In this document: piece by piece, positions 1-7,316 of the stretch
Layout: every line of letters begins with the position of its first letter
Position numbering within the stretch: the first letter of the stretch is position 1
Source of the DNA: Pseudomaricurvus albidus
GTDB lineage: Bacteria; Pseudomonadota; Gammaproteobacteria; Pseudomonadales; Cellvibrionaceae
Direction: 5' to 3'
NCBI RefSeq assembly: GCF_018863235.1
Contig: NZ_JAHKRS010000006.1
Coordinates: 62,001 to 126,000, forward strand
DNA: 64,000 nucleotides
Position numbers and translations under genes: made by a program
Notes under the pieces: generated by a model
The model's input: only the letters and a program-made list of their open reading frames with translations
Database searches by the model: none
Told to the model about the DNA's origin: nothing

Positions 1-1
1 C

Positions 2-340
2 ACGGGTGACCTTTTCTTTAATGGTTTCTACCCATTCCTGGATTCAGGCAGTGGTGGCTCTGCAAAAGGTATGGTCAAAGGTGCTGCCGACATACTGGCT
101 CGAATTGACGATGACACCGTCATTATTCCGGGACACGGTCCATTGGCCAGCAAGTCCGATCTGCAGGCTTACCACGATTTCATGAAAGCCGCTGTCTCCA
201 AAATCGACTCTCTGAAATCGCAGGGTAAATCTGCTGATGAAGTGGTTGCCGCTAAGCCTCTGACTGAGTTTGAAGCCGAGTGGGGCGACGGTTTCCTCAA
301 AACCGACCAGTGGGTGCGTATTGTCTACAGTGCTCTTTAA
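2..340 (+). CDS. MBL-fold metallo-hydrolase, C-terminal part (5' end outside window)
   Basis: The reading frame is already open at base 2 and runs to TAA at 338-340, so only about the last 112 residues are present. Visible landmarks are TGDLFFNGFYPFLD followed by a glycine/serine-rich stretch, then VIIPGHGP, the metal-ligand GHG motif of the C-terminal half of metallo-beta-lactamase-fold hydrolases. The tail is helical and ends in VRIVYSAL. The HxHxDH metal motif that would confirm activity lies upstream of the window, so substrate cannot be judged. A Met at 71 is internal, since homologous-looking sequence continues upstream of it. Confidence 0.8.
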   Translation, partial: TGDLFFNGFYPFLDSGSGGSAKGMVKGAADILARIDDDTVIIPGHGPLASKSDLQAYHDFMKAAVSKIDSLKSQGKSADEVVAAKPLTEFEAEWGDGFLKTDQWVRIVYSAL

Positions 341-459
341 TTTGTAAGTGAAACCTCAAGATCTGTCTGTCGGAGTTCGACGTTCGGGCTCCGTCGGTTT
401 GATGCTACAATCACACCATTTATTTTCCATTCAGTTCGCAGATATTCCGGAGCCGTAGT

Positions 460-1314
460 ATGAGTCCACACATTATCGATATCACCCAGGAAAACGCCCA
501 ACAGGTTTTGGTCGAAGAGTCTCGTTCCCGTCTTGTGGTGGTTGATTTCTGGGCTGACTGGTGTGAACCCTGCAAAAACCTGATGCCAATTCTTGAAAAA
601 CTGGCCAACGAATATAACGGACAGTTTTTGCTGGCCAAAGTGAATGCAGACGAACTGCAACCGATTGCTCAGCAGTTGGGAGTGCGAAGCCTGCCCACGG
701 TGATGATCTTTAAAGATGGTCAGCCGATTGATGGCTTCGCCGGACTGCAGCCGGAAACCGAGATTCGCGCCATTCTGCAAAAGCACCTGCCTGCCCCCTG
801 GGAAGCACTGATTGAGCAGGCCAATGCGCTGATGCAAGAGGAAAAGTTCTCTGATGCCTTGCCATTGTTGCTGCAAGCCTACCGAGAGTCTGAAGAAAAG
901 GCCTCTATTGGTGTCGGTCTGGCACAGGTATATCTGCACCTGAATCGCTGTGATGAGGCCGAGGCCCTGTTGGACAAGGTCATGATGGTGGATCAGGATG
1001 CAGCCTATGAGCAGGCTATGGCGTTGCTGAAGCTGAAACGTGAAGCTGCCTCCTCACCAGAAATGAAAGCACTGGAAGACAAGCACGCCGCCAATCCCGA
1101 TGATATGGAAACTGCGTACCTGTTGTCGGTTCAGTACAGCCAGCATGGCAAGCCCCGTGAGGCTTTGGATTTGTTACTTGGCCTGTTGCGTAAAAACCTG
1201 AATTACGAAGATGGCGCGGCGAAAAAAGCGTATATGGATATCGTCACCAGCCTTGGGCAGGGCGATCCGTTAGCGGTTGAATACCAGCGCAAAATTTATA
1301 CTTTGCTGTATTAA
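460..1314 (+). CDS. cnoX: Chaperedoxin CnoX (thioredoxin domain plus TPR-like repeats)
   Basis: The protein has 284 residues. The N-terminal ~110 residues are a thioredoxin fold with the redox motif WCEPC (Cys35 and Cys38). The rest is all-helical and TPR-like, ending in the YQRKIYTLLY-type tail of the YbbN/CnoX family. Family knowledge: CnoX is a cytosolic holdase that protects substrates from aggregation and over-oxidation and hands them to GroEL or DnaK. Both cysteines are present, so thioredoxin-like chemistry is possible, whereas E. coli CnoX has a degenerate active site. The ATG at 460 is preceded by GGAG about ten bases upstream. It stands alone, convergent with the porin gene. Confidence 0.88.
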   Translation: MSPHIIDITQENAQQVLVEESRSRLVVVDFWADWCEPCKNLMPILEKLANEYNGQFLLAKVNADELQPIAQQLGVRSLPTVMIFKDGQPIDGFAGLQPETEIRAILQKHLPAPWEALIEQANALMQEEKFSDALPLLLQAYRESEEKASIGVGLAQVYLHLNRCDEAEALLDKVMMVDQDAAYEQAMALLKLKREAASSPEMKALEDKHAANPDDMETAYLLSVQYSQHGKPREALDLLLGLLRKNLNYEDGAAKKAYMDIVTSLGQGDPLAVEYQRKIYTLLY

Positions 1315-1351
1315 CTTCAAATGTCTCAGGACCGCGGCTATTGAGGTTTGA

Positions 1352-2479
1352 TTACCAGTAGGTTCTGAGCGCCAGAGTGACTCCCCAGCCGTCATACTCA
1401 TTGCTGCGGTTGTCAGGGGAGTCTCCTGAGTTTTCCATGGTGGTGTATTGGGCACCCAGTTGCACCTTGGCCTTGTGTCCGTAAAGGAACAGGTTTACAC
1501 CACCATAGAACTCGTTATAACGGTCGCCGCGGCCACCGACGATCTCGTTTTCATAACGTCCCAAACGAATACCGCCGGGCCCCTTGCTGTCCAGGTAAGT
1601 GTATCTGACCACCCACTGAAGCATGTCATTGAGCTGGTAGTGAGGCATAACAACCAGCCCCCACACATCTTGCTGTCCCATGTCGCCGTTGCCGTAAGCA
1701 AGGTCTGTAGAGAGCCCCCATTGTTGTTTTTGGAGTCGACTGTTCAGTGAAACCACCTGTGAGAAATCACGGGTGTTCTGATCTTCATGGGTGTCGTTAT
1801 AGACGTAATCAAGACGGATATCGCCCTTGTCCCAGTAACCCCCTGCAGCAAAGGCTCTGGCCAGAGACAGCAGACCGAAATAGCTGGCGTTGCTGAAGCC
1901 GACCTCGTCAGAAGGGTCACTGGAAAATACGCCGCTATTGAAACTCCACTGTTCATTGATGGGGCCACTGAGACTGACACCGGTAAAGTACTCACCCGTG
2001 AACCAGAGATTGTTGGTGAGGTTGTTCCGCTGAGCGGTTAATAAACGTTTGGAGGACGTTTTCCCGTCCAGAGTGAAGCCCGCAGAGTGTTTGAGGACTT
2101 TCAGGGTTGCTTGATTGGGAAGTTTCCAGCTCAAATAGGCATCGGTCAGACGGTTGTAGGTATCCGGTATTGAGGAGTGGAGGTTGAAGTCAGCTTCCAG
2201 ATGGTAGGTCGTCTGGCCGTACCTGCCTTTAAATCCGAAGCGGGCGCGTCGCCATAACGTATCCTCAAAATCTCCCTCTGAGGCCTCAAAGTCCGCCAGA
2301 TCTGCCTGAAGTCGGCCTGATAGATTCAGGTAGTTGCCATTCTCGCTCTCATACAGCTTTGCGTAATCCCAGATCTTGTCGTAGGTAGAGCTTGTCTCGC
2401 TGGCCACCACTTCGTTAGTGATGGTCATCAGTAGCGACGCAAAGACAGCAGTGCGTAAAAGGGATAATTGCTTGATCAT
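1352..2479 (-). CDS. Outer-membrane porin of the phosphate-selective porin O/P family
   Basis: The protein has 375 residues. It starts with a basic residue and a hydrophobic signal peptide (MIKQLSLLRTAVFASLLM, probable cleavage near VVASE). Alternating amphipathic strands rich in Tyr, Gly and Asp follow, with the RRARFGFKGRYG block typical of the OprO/OprP family. It ends in an aromatic residue (LRTYW), the usual outer-membrane barrel assembly signal. Family knowledge: these trimeric barrels admit phosphate, polyphosphate or other anions. Substrate here is not readable, and I see no clear Pho box upstream. Its 3' end is 37 bp from the convergent cnoX gene. Confidence 0.82.
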   Translation of the reverse strand: MIKQLSLLRTAVFASLLMTITNEVVASETSSTYDKIWDYAKLYESENGNYLNLSGRLQADLADFEASEGDFEDTLWRRARFGFKGRYGQTTYHLEADFNLHSSIPDTYNRLTDAYLSWKLPNQATLKVLKHSAGFTLDGKTSSKRLLTAQRNNLTNNLWFTGEYFTGVSLSGPINEQWSFNSGVFSSDPSDEVGFSNASYFGLLSLARAFAAGGYWDKGDIRLDYVYNDTHEDQNTRDFSQVVSLNSRLQKQQWGLSTDLAYGNGDMGQQDVWGLVVMPHYQLNDMLQWVVRYTYLDSKGPGGIRLGRYENEIVGGRGDRYNEFYGGVNLFLYGHKAKVQLGAQYTTMENSGDSPDNRSNEYDGWGVTLALRTYW

Positions 2480-2608
2480 GAATTGCCTTGGATTTTGATG
2501 TTTGTATGTTTTATGAGCAGGGTAAGGTCAGTGTAGCTGTTTGTTATCAAGGGTGTTCAGGGGATTTTGAAGTAAAGCAGGGGATGTATTTGAGCGTAAG
2601 TCTTAAGG

Positions 2609-3151
2609 TCAACTCTGGGGGCTGTTACTGTCAGCCGCTTCCCTTCGGGCCTTTCGTTTTTTCCAGTTACGAATGACGTGCAGACGCCAGAATATCTGGA
2701 TAAAGACATAGCCCAATCCACCAAAAAAGACCCCTGACAGCAGACAGCCTACAAGCAGCGGCTTCCAGATATGAGTAAACTCGTTCCTGAACCATTCCAT
2801 TGAAAGTTCGATGGAGAAGGCCGCAGGCGGAATACTGAGGACCCAGCGTCCGAGCTCATAGCAGGCAAAGTATATGGGTGGCATGGTGACCGGATTGGAG
2901 ATCCATACCAGAGCGACGGCAATAGGAAGATTTACACGACAAAGCAGGGCGGCACCGGCAGCGATGGGCATTTGGCCCAGCGTGGGCAGAAAAGCTATGA
3001 AGAGGCCGACAAAAAAGGCACCTGAGACCGAATGGCGGTTAAGGTGGAACAGGTTGGGATCATGCAGCAGATGGCCCAAGAAATTCAGAGAGGGTCTGTT
3101 TCTGAACTCTGCGGGGTCGGGCAACCAGCGTTTGAAGATCTTTTTTGCCAT
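2609..3151 (-). CDS. DUF2062 inner-membrane protein
   Basis: The protein has 180 residues. The N-terminus is basic, then a hydrophobic block holds GLFIAFLPTLGQMPIAAG and a WISNPVTMPPIYF motif, both signatures of DUF2062. A second hydrophobic hairpin follows, then a basic C-terminus (WKKRKARREAADS). Function of the family is unknown. In Pseudomonas-type genomes this gene usually sits beside comEC. Here the two are separated by about 11 kb of propionate genes, which helps to date that cluster as an insertion into the ancestral order. Confidence 0.85.
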   Translation of the reverse strand: MAKKIFKRWLPDPAEFRNRPSLNFLGHLLHDPNLFHLNRHSVSGAFFVGLFIAFLPTLGQMPIAAGAALLCRVNLPIAVALVWISNPVTMPPIYFACYELGRWVLSIPPAAFSIELSMEWFRNEFTHIWKPLLVGCLLSGVFFGGLGYVFIQIFWRLHVIRNWKKRKARREAADSNSPQS

Positions 3152-3373
3152 TCAACTATCATCGGCTCTGCTACGAGGCGCAACATTATGCACGGAAAAG
3201 GGGACTAACTCTAGACATAGTTGTCTGCCCGGTATCCCCCTGCATTAGCCATTATTTGATTGAAAATCAGACAGTTACATCCTGCTTATTGCGCTTGAAT
3301 CGCCACAATAACAATTATTAACACCCCGACTCAGCAGTTGTTGATGGCTGATTATCGCGCTGAAGGCCTTGTA

Positions 3374-4333
3374 TTACAGCAGCTCGACAATTTGTTTGGC
3401 GGCGTTGTAAGGCGTGGTGGTGTTATCCATGACCCCTTGTTGCAGGCGGGGCATTCTCCGCTGCACATCGGGATTTTGTTTTAACCGCATCTCCAGCATT
3501 TCATGGATCAGTTTGTTCAACCATTCTGAATTTTGCCGTGCGCGCTTTTCAAAGAAGGCCTGATTATCAATCGCCAGCTGCTGGTATTCGCAAATCATGT
3601 CCCAGACATCCTTAATCCGGTCTTTCTCCAGAGCCGAGCAGGTCTCGACTTTTGGGGTCCAGAAGCTGCCATGTTTAATTAGATGGAAGGCATTTTGGTA
3701 GTGCTGCTTGGTACGCTGGGCGAGATTGATGCTCTCGCCATCGGCCTTGTTGATCACCAGCGCATCAGCCAGCTCCATAATGCCGCGCTTGATACCCTGC
3801 AGTTCGTCACCGGCGTTGGGAATCATCAGGACAAGGAAGAAATCCACCATGGCGGCCACTTCATACTCCGATTGGCCAACACCGACGGTCTCCACCAGAA
3901 TCACGTCATAACCTGCAGCTTCACACAGCAGCATGGTTTCCCGGGTTTTCTGTGCAACACCGCCCAGAGCGCCCTCGGAGGGAGAAGGGCGGATAAAGGC
4001 GTTATCCTCTCGGGAGAGTTCTTCCATACGGGTCTTGTCGCCGAGGATACTGCCGCCCCGCAGGGGAGAACTGGGATCGACGGCCAGAACCGCAACTTTT
4101 TTACCCAGACTGATCAGAAGTTTGCCAAAAGCCTCAATGAACGTCGATTTCCCCACGCCGGGAATGCCACTGATACCGATACGGATGCTTTTGCCGGTTT
4201 CCGGAAGAACCGCTTCAAGGAGTTCCTGTGCCTGGGCGCGGTGACTGTCGAGCTTGCTTTCGACCAGAGTGATGGCTTTCGCAAGTGCTCTGCGATTCCC
4301 CTGACGCAACAGATCCAGATTGATGTTCGACAT
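3374..4333 (-). CDS. meaB: Methylmalonyl-CoA mutase-associated GTPase MeaB
   Basis: The protein has 319 residues. A G3E-type P-loop GIPGVGKS lies at residues 56-63, followed by the AVDPSSP and [10 protein letters not shown] switch motifs and an NKADG guanine-specificity motif. This matches the MeaB/ArgK family, which loads and protects adenosylcobalamin in methylmalonyl-CoA mutase. It follows the mutase gene on the same strand. A strong intrinsic terminator and a tandem repeat lie in the 230-bp spacer, so meaB may depend on its own promoter or on read-through. The ATG is preceded by TTGAGGAATCTCG, a usable ribosome site. Confidence 0.92.
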   Translation of the reverse strand: MSNINLDLLRQGNRRALAKAITLVESKLDSHRAQAQELLEAVLPETGKSIRIGISGIPGVGKSTFIEAFGKLLISLGKKVAVLAVDPSSPLRGGSILGDKTRMEELSREDNAFIRPSPSEGALGGVAQKTRETMLLCEAAGYDVILVETVGVGQSEYEVAAMVDFFLVLMIPNAGDELQGIKRGIMELADALVINKADGESINLAQRTKQHYQNAFHLIKHGSFWTPKVETCSALEKDRIKDVWDMICEYQQLAIDNQAFFEKRARQNSEWLNKLIHEMLEMRLKQNPDVQRRMPRLQQGVMDNTTTPYNAAKQIVELL

Positions 4334-4419
4334 CGAGATTCCTCAAAACGGTTGTGCAAAAAATGAGTTGTAACGGGTTATAGATGATACAGGCAAGCCA
4401 GTCATCAAAACCAAAAGCT

Positions 4420-4443
4420 AAAAAAATGCCCCCAGAGGGGGCA
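4420..4443 (-). terminator. Intrinsic terminator after the mutase gene
   Basis: On the minus strand the sequence reads TGCCCCC, a short loop, GGGGGCA, then seven T residues (bases 4420-4426 are all A on the plus strand). This is a textbook GC stem with a U tract. It lies about 120 bp after the mutase stop and before meaB. Confidence 0.8.
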
Positions 4444-4447
4444 AATG

Positions 4448-4507
4448 TAGTACAGCAATCGGTAGTACAGCAATCGATAGTACAGCAATCGGTAGTACAG
4501 CAATTAT
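4448..4507. repeat. Tandem repeat, four copies of a 15-bp unit
   Basis: The unit TAGTACAGCAATCGG repeats at 4448, 4463, 4478 and 4493. The last copy is degenerate in its final bases. It lies between the mutase gene and the terminator, in non-coding DNA. It resembles the other 15-21 bp tandem repeats in this window in size and placement, but its unit does not span the mutase stop codon. Confidence 0.9.
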
Positions 4508-4522
4508 TAGCGCTGTAATAGT

Positions 4523-4545
4523 CAGCACTGCAAACGGCAGTGCTG
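4523..4545 (-). other. Perfect 9-bp stem-loop after the mutase stop
   Basis: CAGCACTGC, five bases, GCAGTGCTG. It sits 20 bp past the mutase stop codon and has no adjoining T run, so it is more likely an mRNA 3'-end stabilising hairpin or attenuating element than a terminator. Confidence 0.6.
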
Positions 4546-4563
4546 AATTTGTAGAGGTCTGGA

Positions 4564-6705
4564 TCAGGCGTTCGCTTTGCGAACCTCGTCCAGTACTCCG
4601 CGAGCGGCGAGAGGAATCTTGGTGCCAGGACCAAAGATGCCTTTGACACCGGCGTTGTAGAGGAAGTCGTAATCCTGTTTTGGAATCACGCCACCGGCAA
4701 CGACGATGATGTCTTCGGCGCCCTGTTTTTTCAGTTCGGCAATCAGTTCGGGTACCAGAGTCTTGTGACCTGCGGCCTGAGAGGAGACGCCGACAACGTG
4801 TACGTCGTTCTCAACAGCTTGTTTGGCCACTTCTTCAGGCGTGGAGAACATGGGGGACAGGTCGATGTCGAAGCCTACGTCGGCAAAGGCGGTGGCAATG
4901 ACTTTGGCGCCGCGATCGTGTCCGTCCTGACCCATTTTGCACACCAGCATACGTGGGCGACGGCCTTGTTCTTTCTCGAAAGCTTCGATGTCAGACTTGA
5001 TCGCCTGCCAATCGCTGTCGTCCTCGTAAGGCGCGCCATAAACACCGGAAATGGTGCGGGCCTGAGCGTTGTAACGACCGAATTCTTCTTCCATTGCGTC
5101 AGAAATCTCCCCAACGGTAGCGCGCAGGCGAGCCGCTTTAACAGACAGATCCAGCAGGTTACCTTTGCCGGACTTGGCGGCTTCGGTAATATCGGCCAGA
5201 GCGGCTTTCACCGCGTCGTTATCGCGTTCAGCACGCAGCTTTTTCAGGTGGGCAATCTGGGAATCGCGAACGCGAACGTTGTCGACTTCCAGAATATCCA
5301 GATCGTCTTCTTTCTCGAGGATGTACTTGTTCACACCCACGATCACGTCTTCACCACGGTCGATACGGGCCTGCTTCTTGGCGGCGGATTCTTCGATACG
5401 CAGTTTTGGCAGACCGGCTTCGATGGCTTTTGCCATGCCACCGTTTTCTTCAATCTCTTCGATCAGCTCCCAGGCCTTATCGGCGATTTCCTGAGTCAGG
5501 GATTCCATCATGTAGGAACCGCCCCAGGGATCAGCAACCTGAGTAATGCCGGTCTCTTCCTGAATGATAATCTGAGTGTTACGGGCAATACGGGCAGAGA
5601 ACTCAGTGGGCAGGGCTACGGCTTCGTCCAGCGCGTTGGTGTGCAGGGACTGGGTGCCACCAAATACAGCAGCCATGGCTTCGATGGTGGTACGAACCAC
5701 GTTGTTGTACGGATCCTGTTCGGTCAGTGACCAGCCGGAAGTCTGTGAGTGGGTACGCAGCATGGAAGACTTGGGATTCTTCGGCTCGAACTCGCTCATG
5801 ATGCGGTTCCACAGCAGGCGACCAGCGCGCAACTTGGCAATTTCCATGTAGAAGTTCATGGAGATGCCCCAGAAGAACGACAGACGCGGTGCGAAGGCAT
5901 CCACATCCAAACCGGCATTGAGAGCGGTACGAACGTATTCACGGCCGTCAGACAGGGTGTAGGCCAACTCCAGTGCGGCATCGGCACCGGCTTCCTGAAT
6001 GTGGTAACCGGAGATGGAAATGGAGTTGAACTTCGGCATGTGCTCAGAGGTGTAACCAATGATGTCGCCGATAATTTTCATCGATGGGGCAGGTGGGTAA
6101 ATATAGGTGTTACGCACCATAAATTCTTTCAGAATGTCGTTCTGAATGGTTCCCGCCAGCTGGTCCTGAGAAACGCCTTGTTCCTCGGCGGCAACAATGT
6201 AGTTGGCCAGAATCGGCAAAACCGCACCGTTCATGGTCATGGACACAGACACTTTATCCAGCGGAATGCCGTCGAACAGAATCTTCATGTCTTCGACCGA
6301 GTCGATGGCAACACCGGCTTTACCCACATCTCCGGACACGCGAGGGTGATCGGAGTCATAACCGCGGTGAGTGGCCAAATCGAAGGCGACCGACACACCC
6401 TGGGCACCAGCGGCCAGGTTTTTACGGTAAAACGCATTGGATTCTTCAGCGGTTGAGAAGCCAGCGTACTGACGGATTGTCCAGGGACGGCCAGCGTACA
6501 TGGTGGCCATGGGGCCGCGTACATAAGGCGCCATACCCGGGAAGGTGTCAGTAAATTCGAGGTTTTCAACGTCAGCTTTGGTGTACAGCGGCTTGATGTC
6601 GATACCTTCGGGCGTGTGCCAGGTCAGTTCTGCGGGGCTCAGGCCCTTGGTTTGCTTGGTGGCCAACGCTTCCCAGTCGGCTAATGTTGGTTTCTGGTCG
6701 GACAT
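4564..6705 (-). CDS. scpA: Methylmalonyl-CoA mutase (adenosylcobalamin-dependent, single-chain)
   Basis: The protein has 713 residues from ATG at 6705. The open frame extends further upstream, but this start gives the usual length and N-terminus ([11 protein letters not shown]). The N-terminal TIM barrel carries the [16 protein letters not shown] and [13 protein letters not shown] substrate-binding segments. The C-terminal B12 domain has [11 protein letters not shown], the DxHxxG motif that provides the lower-axial histidine, and later VVAGGVIP. It isomerises (R)-methylmalonyl-CoA to succinyl-CoA, the last step of propionyl-CoA assimilation. The gene follows the epimerase gene after 180 bp and is followed by a hairpin, a tandem repeat and a terminator. 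Confidence 0.95.
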   Translation of the reverse strand: MSDQKPTLADWEALATKQTKGLSPAELTWHTPEGIDIKPLYTKADVENLEFTDTFPGMAPYVRGPMATMYAGRPWTIRQYAGFSTAEESNAFYRKNLAAGAQGVSVAFDLATHRGYDSDHPRVSGDVGKAGVAIDSVEDMKILFDGIPLDKVSVSMTMNGAVLPILANYIVAAEEQGVSQDQLAGTIQNDILKEFMVRNTYIYPPAPSMKIIGDIIGYTSEHMPKFNSISISGYHIQEAGADAALELAYTLSDGREYVRTALNAGLDVDAFAPRLSFFWGISMNFYMEIAKLRAGRLLWNRIMSEFEPKNPKSSMLRTHSQTSGWSLTEQDPYNNVVRTTIEAMAAVFGGTQSLHTNALDEAVALPTEFSARIARNTQIIIQEETGITQVADPWGGSYMMESLTQEIADKAWELIEEIEENGGMAKAIEAGLPKLRIEESAAKKQARIDRGEDVIVGVNKYILEKEDDLDILEVDNVRVRDSQIAHLKKLRAERDNDAVKAALADITEAAKSGKGNLLDLSVKAARLRATVGEISDAMEEEFGRYNAQARTISGVYGAPYEDDSDWQAIKSDIEAFEKEQGRRPRMLVCKMGQDGHDRGAKVIATAFADVGFDIDLSPMFSTPEEVAKQAVENDVHVVGVSSQAAGHKTLVPELIAELKKQGAEDIIVVAGGVIPKQDYDFLYNAGVKGIFGPGTKIPLAARGVLDEVRKANA

Positions 6706-6885
6706 AAAGATTTCTCTTGTTGTCTGCCTCTGGTAATTCGCCAGAGGCCTGGTCGTTTTATTTTGACGCCATCTAATCACAAAACCCTTCAACTATGGAT
6801 TGAGAAGTTTGTGCTAATGATGGACGATCTTGCTGTCTACAGTTTGGTGAGCTCCATCCGTTTCAGAAGCTCTGAAAGATCATGC

Positions 6886-7302
6886 TCAGTGAGCGTGATC
6901 TTCCTGTGGTTCGTTCAGTTCAATCAGTACGCCATCACAACTTTTCGGGTGAATAAAGATCACTTTGCAGTTGTGAGCGCCAATGGTGGGAGCGTCAGAC
7001 AGGAATTGGTAACCCTTTTCCTTGAGGTGCGCCACATCGGCTTCAATGTCGTCAGTGCGAAAACACAGGTGATGCAGGCCGCCACCTTTCTTTTCAAGAT
7101 AGCCGGCAATCGGGCCTTCGCCATTCAACGGGTGGACCAGCTCAATGCTGGTCTCAGGCAGAGGGAAAAACGCGGTGCTGGTTTTTGCGGAAGCTACGTC
7201 TTCCTTGCCTTCGTACTTCAGGCCGAAATCTTCCATAAAACGTTTGATCGCCTTTTCCAGATCGGGAACGGCAATGGCAATATGGTCCAGGGCAACAATC
7301 AT
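6886..7302 (-). CDS. mce: Methylmalonyl-CoA epimerase
   Basis: The protein has 138 residues and belongs to the vicinal oxygen chelate/glyoxalase fold. It opens with LDHIAIAVPDLEKAI, whose first His is a metal ligand. GLHHLCFRTDDIEADV supplies the second metal His region, and VLIELNEP at the C-terminus supplies the metal-binding Glu. It interconverts (S)- and (R)-methylmalonyl-CoA, linking the carboxylase product to the mutase substrate. The start is 14 bp downstream of the carboxylase stop, so the two are almost certainly co-transcribed. Confidence 0.93.
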   Translation of the reverse strand: MIVALDHIAIAVPDLEKAIKRFMEDFGLKYEGKEDVASAKTSTAFFPLPETSIELVHPLNGEGPIAGYLEKKGGGLHHLCFRTDDIEADVAHLKEKGYQFLSDAPTIGAHNCKVIFIHPKSCDGVLIELNEPQEDHAH

Positions 7303-7316
7303 GCTACTTCTCCCAG

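Noticed and set aside
2488-2676. Plus-strand open frame between the porin and DUF2062 genes
   Set aside because: It overlaps the DUF2062 3' end in antisense and has low-complexity, cysteine-rich sequence without motifs.
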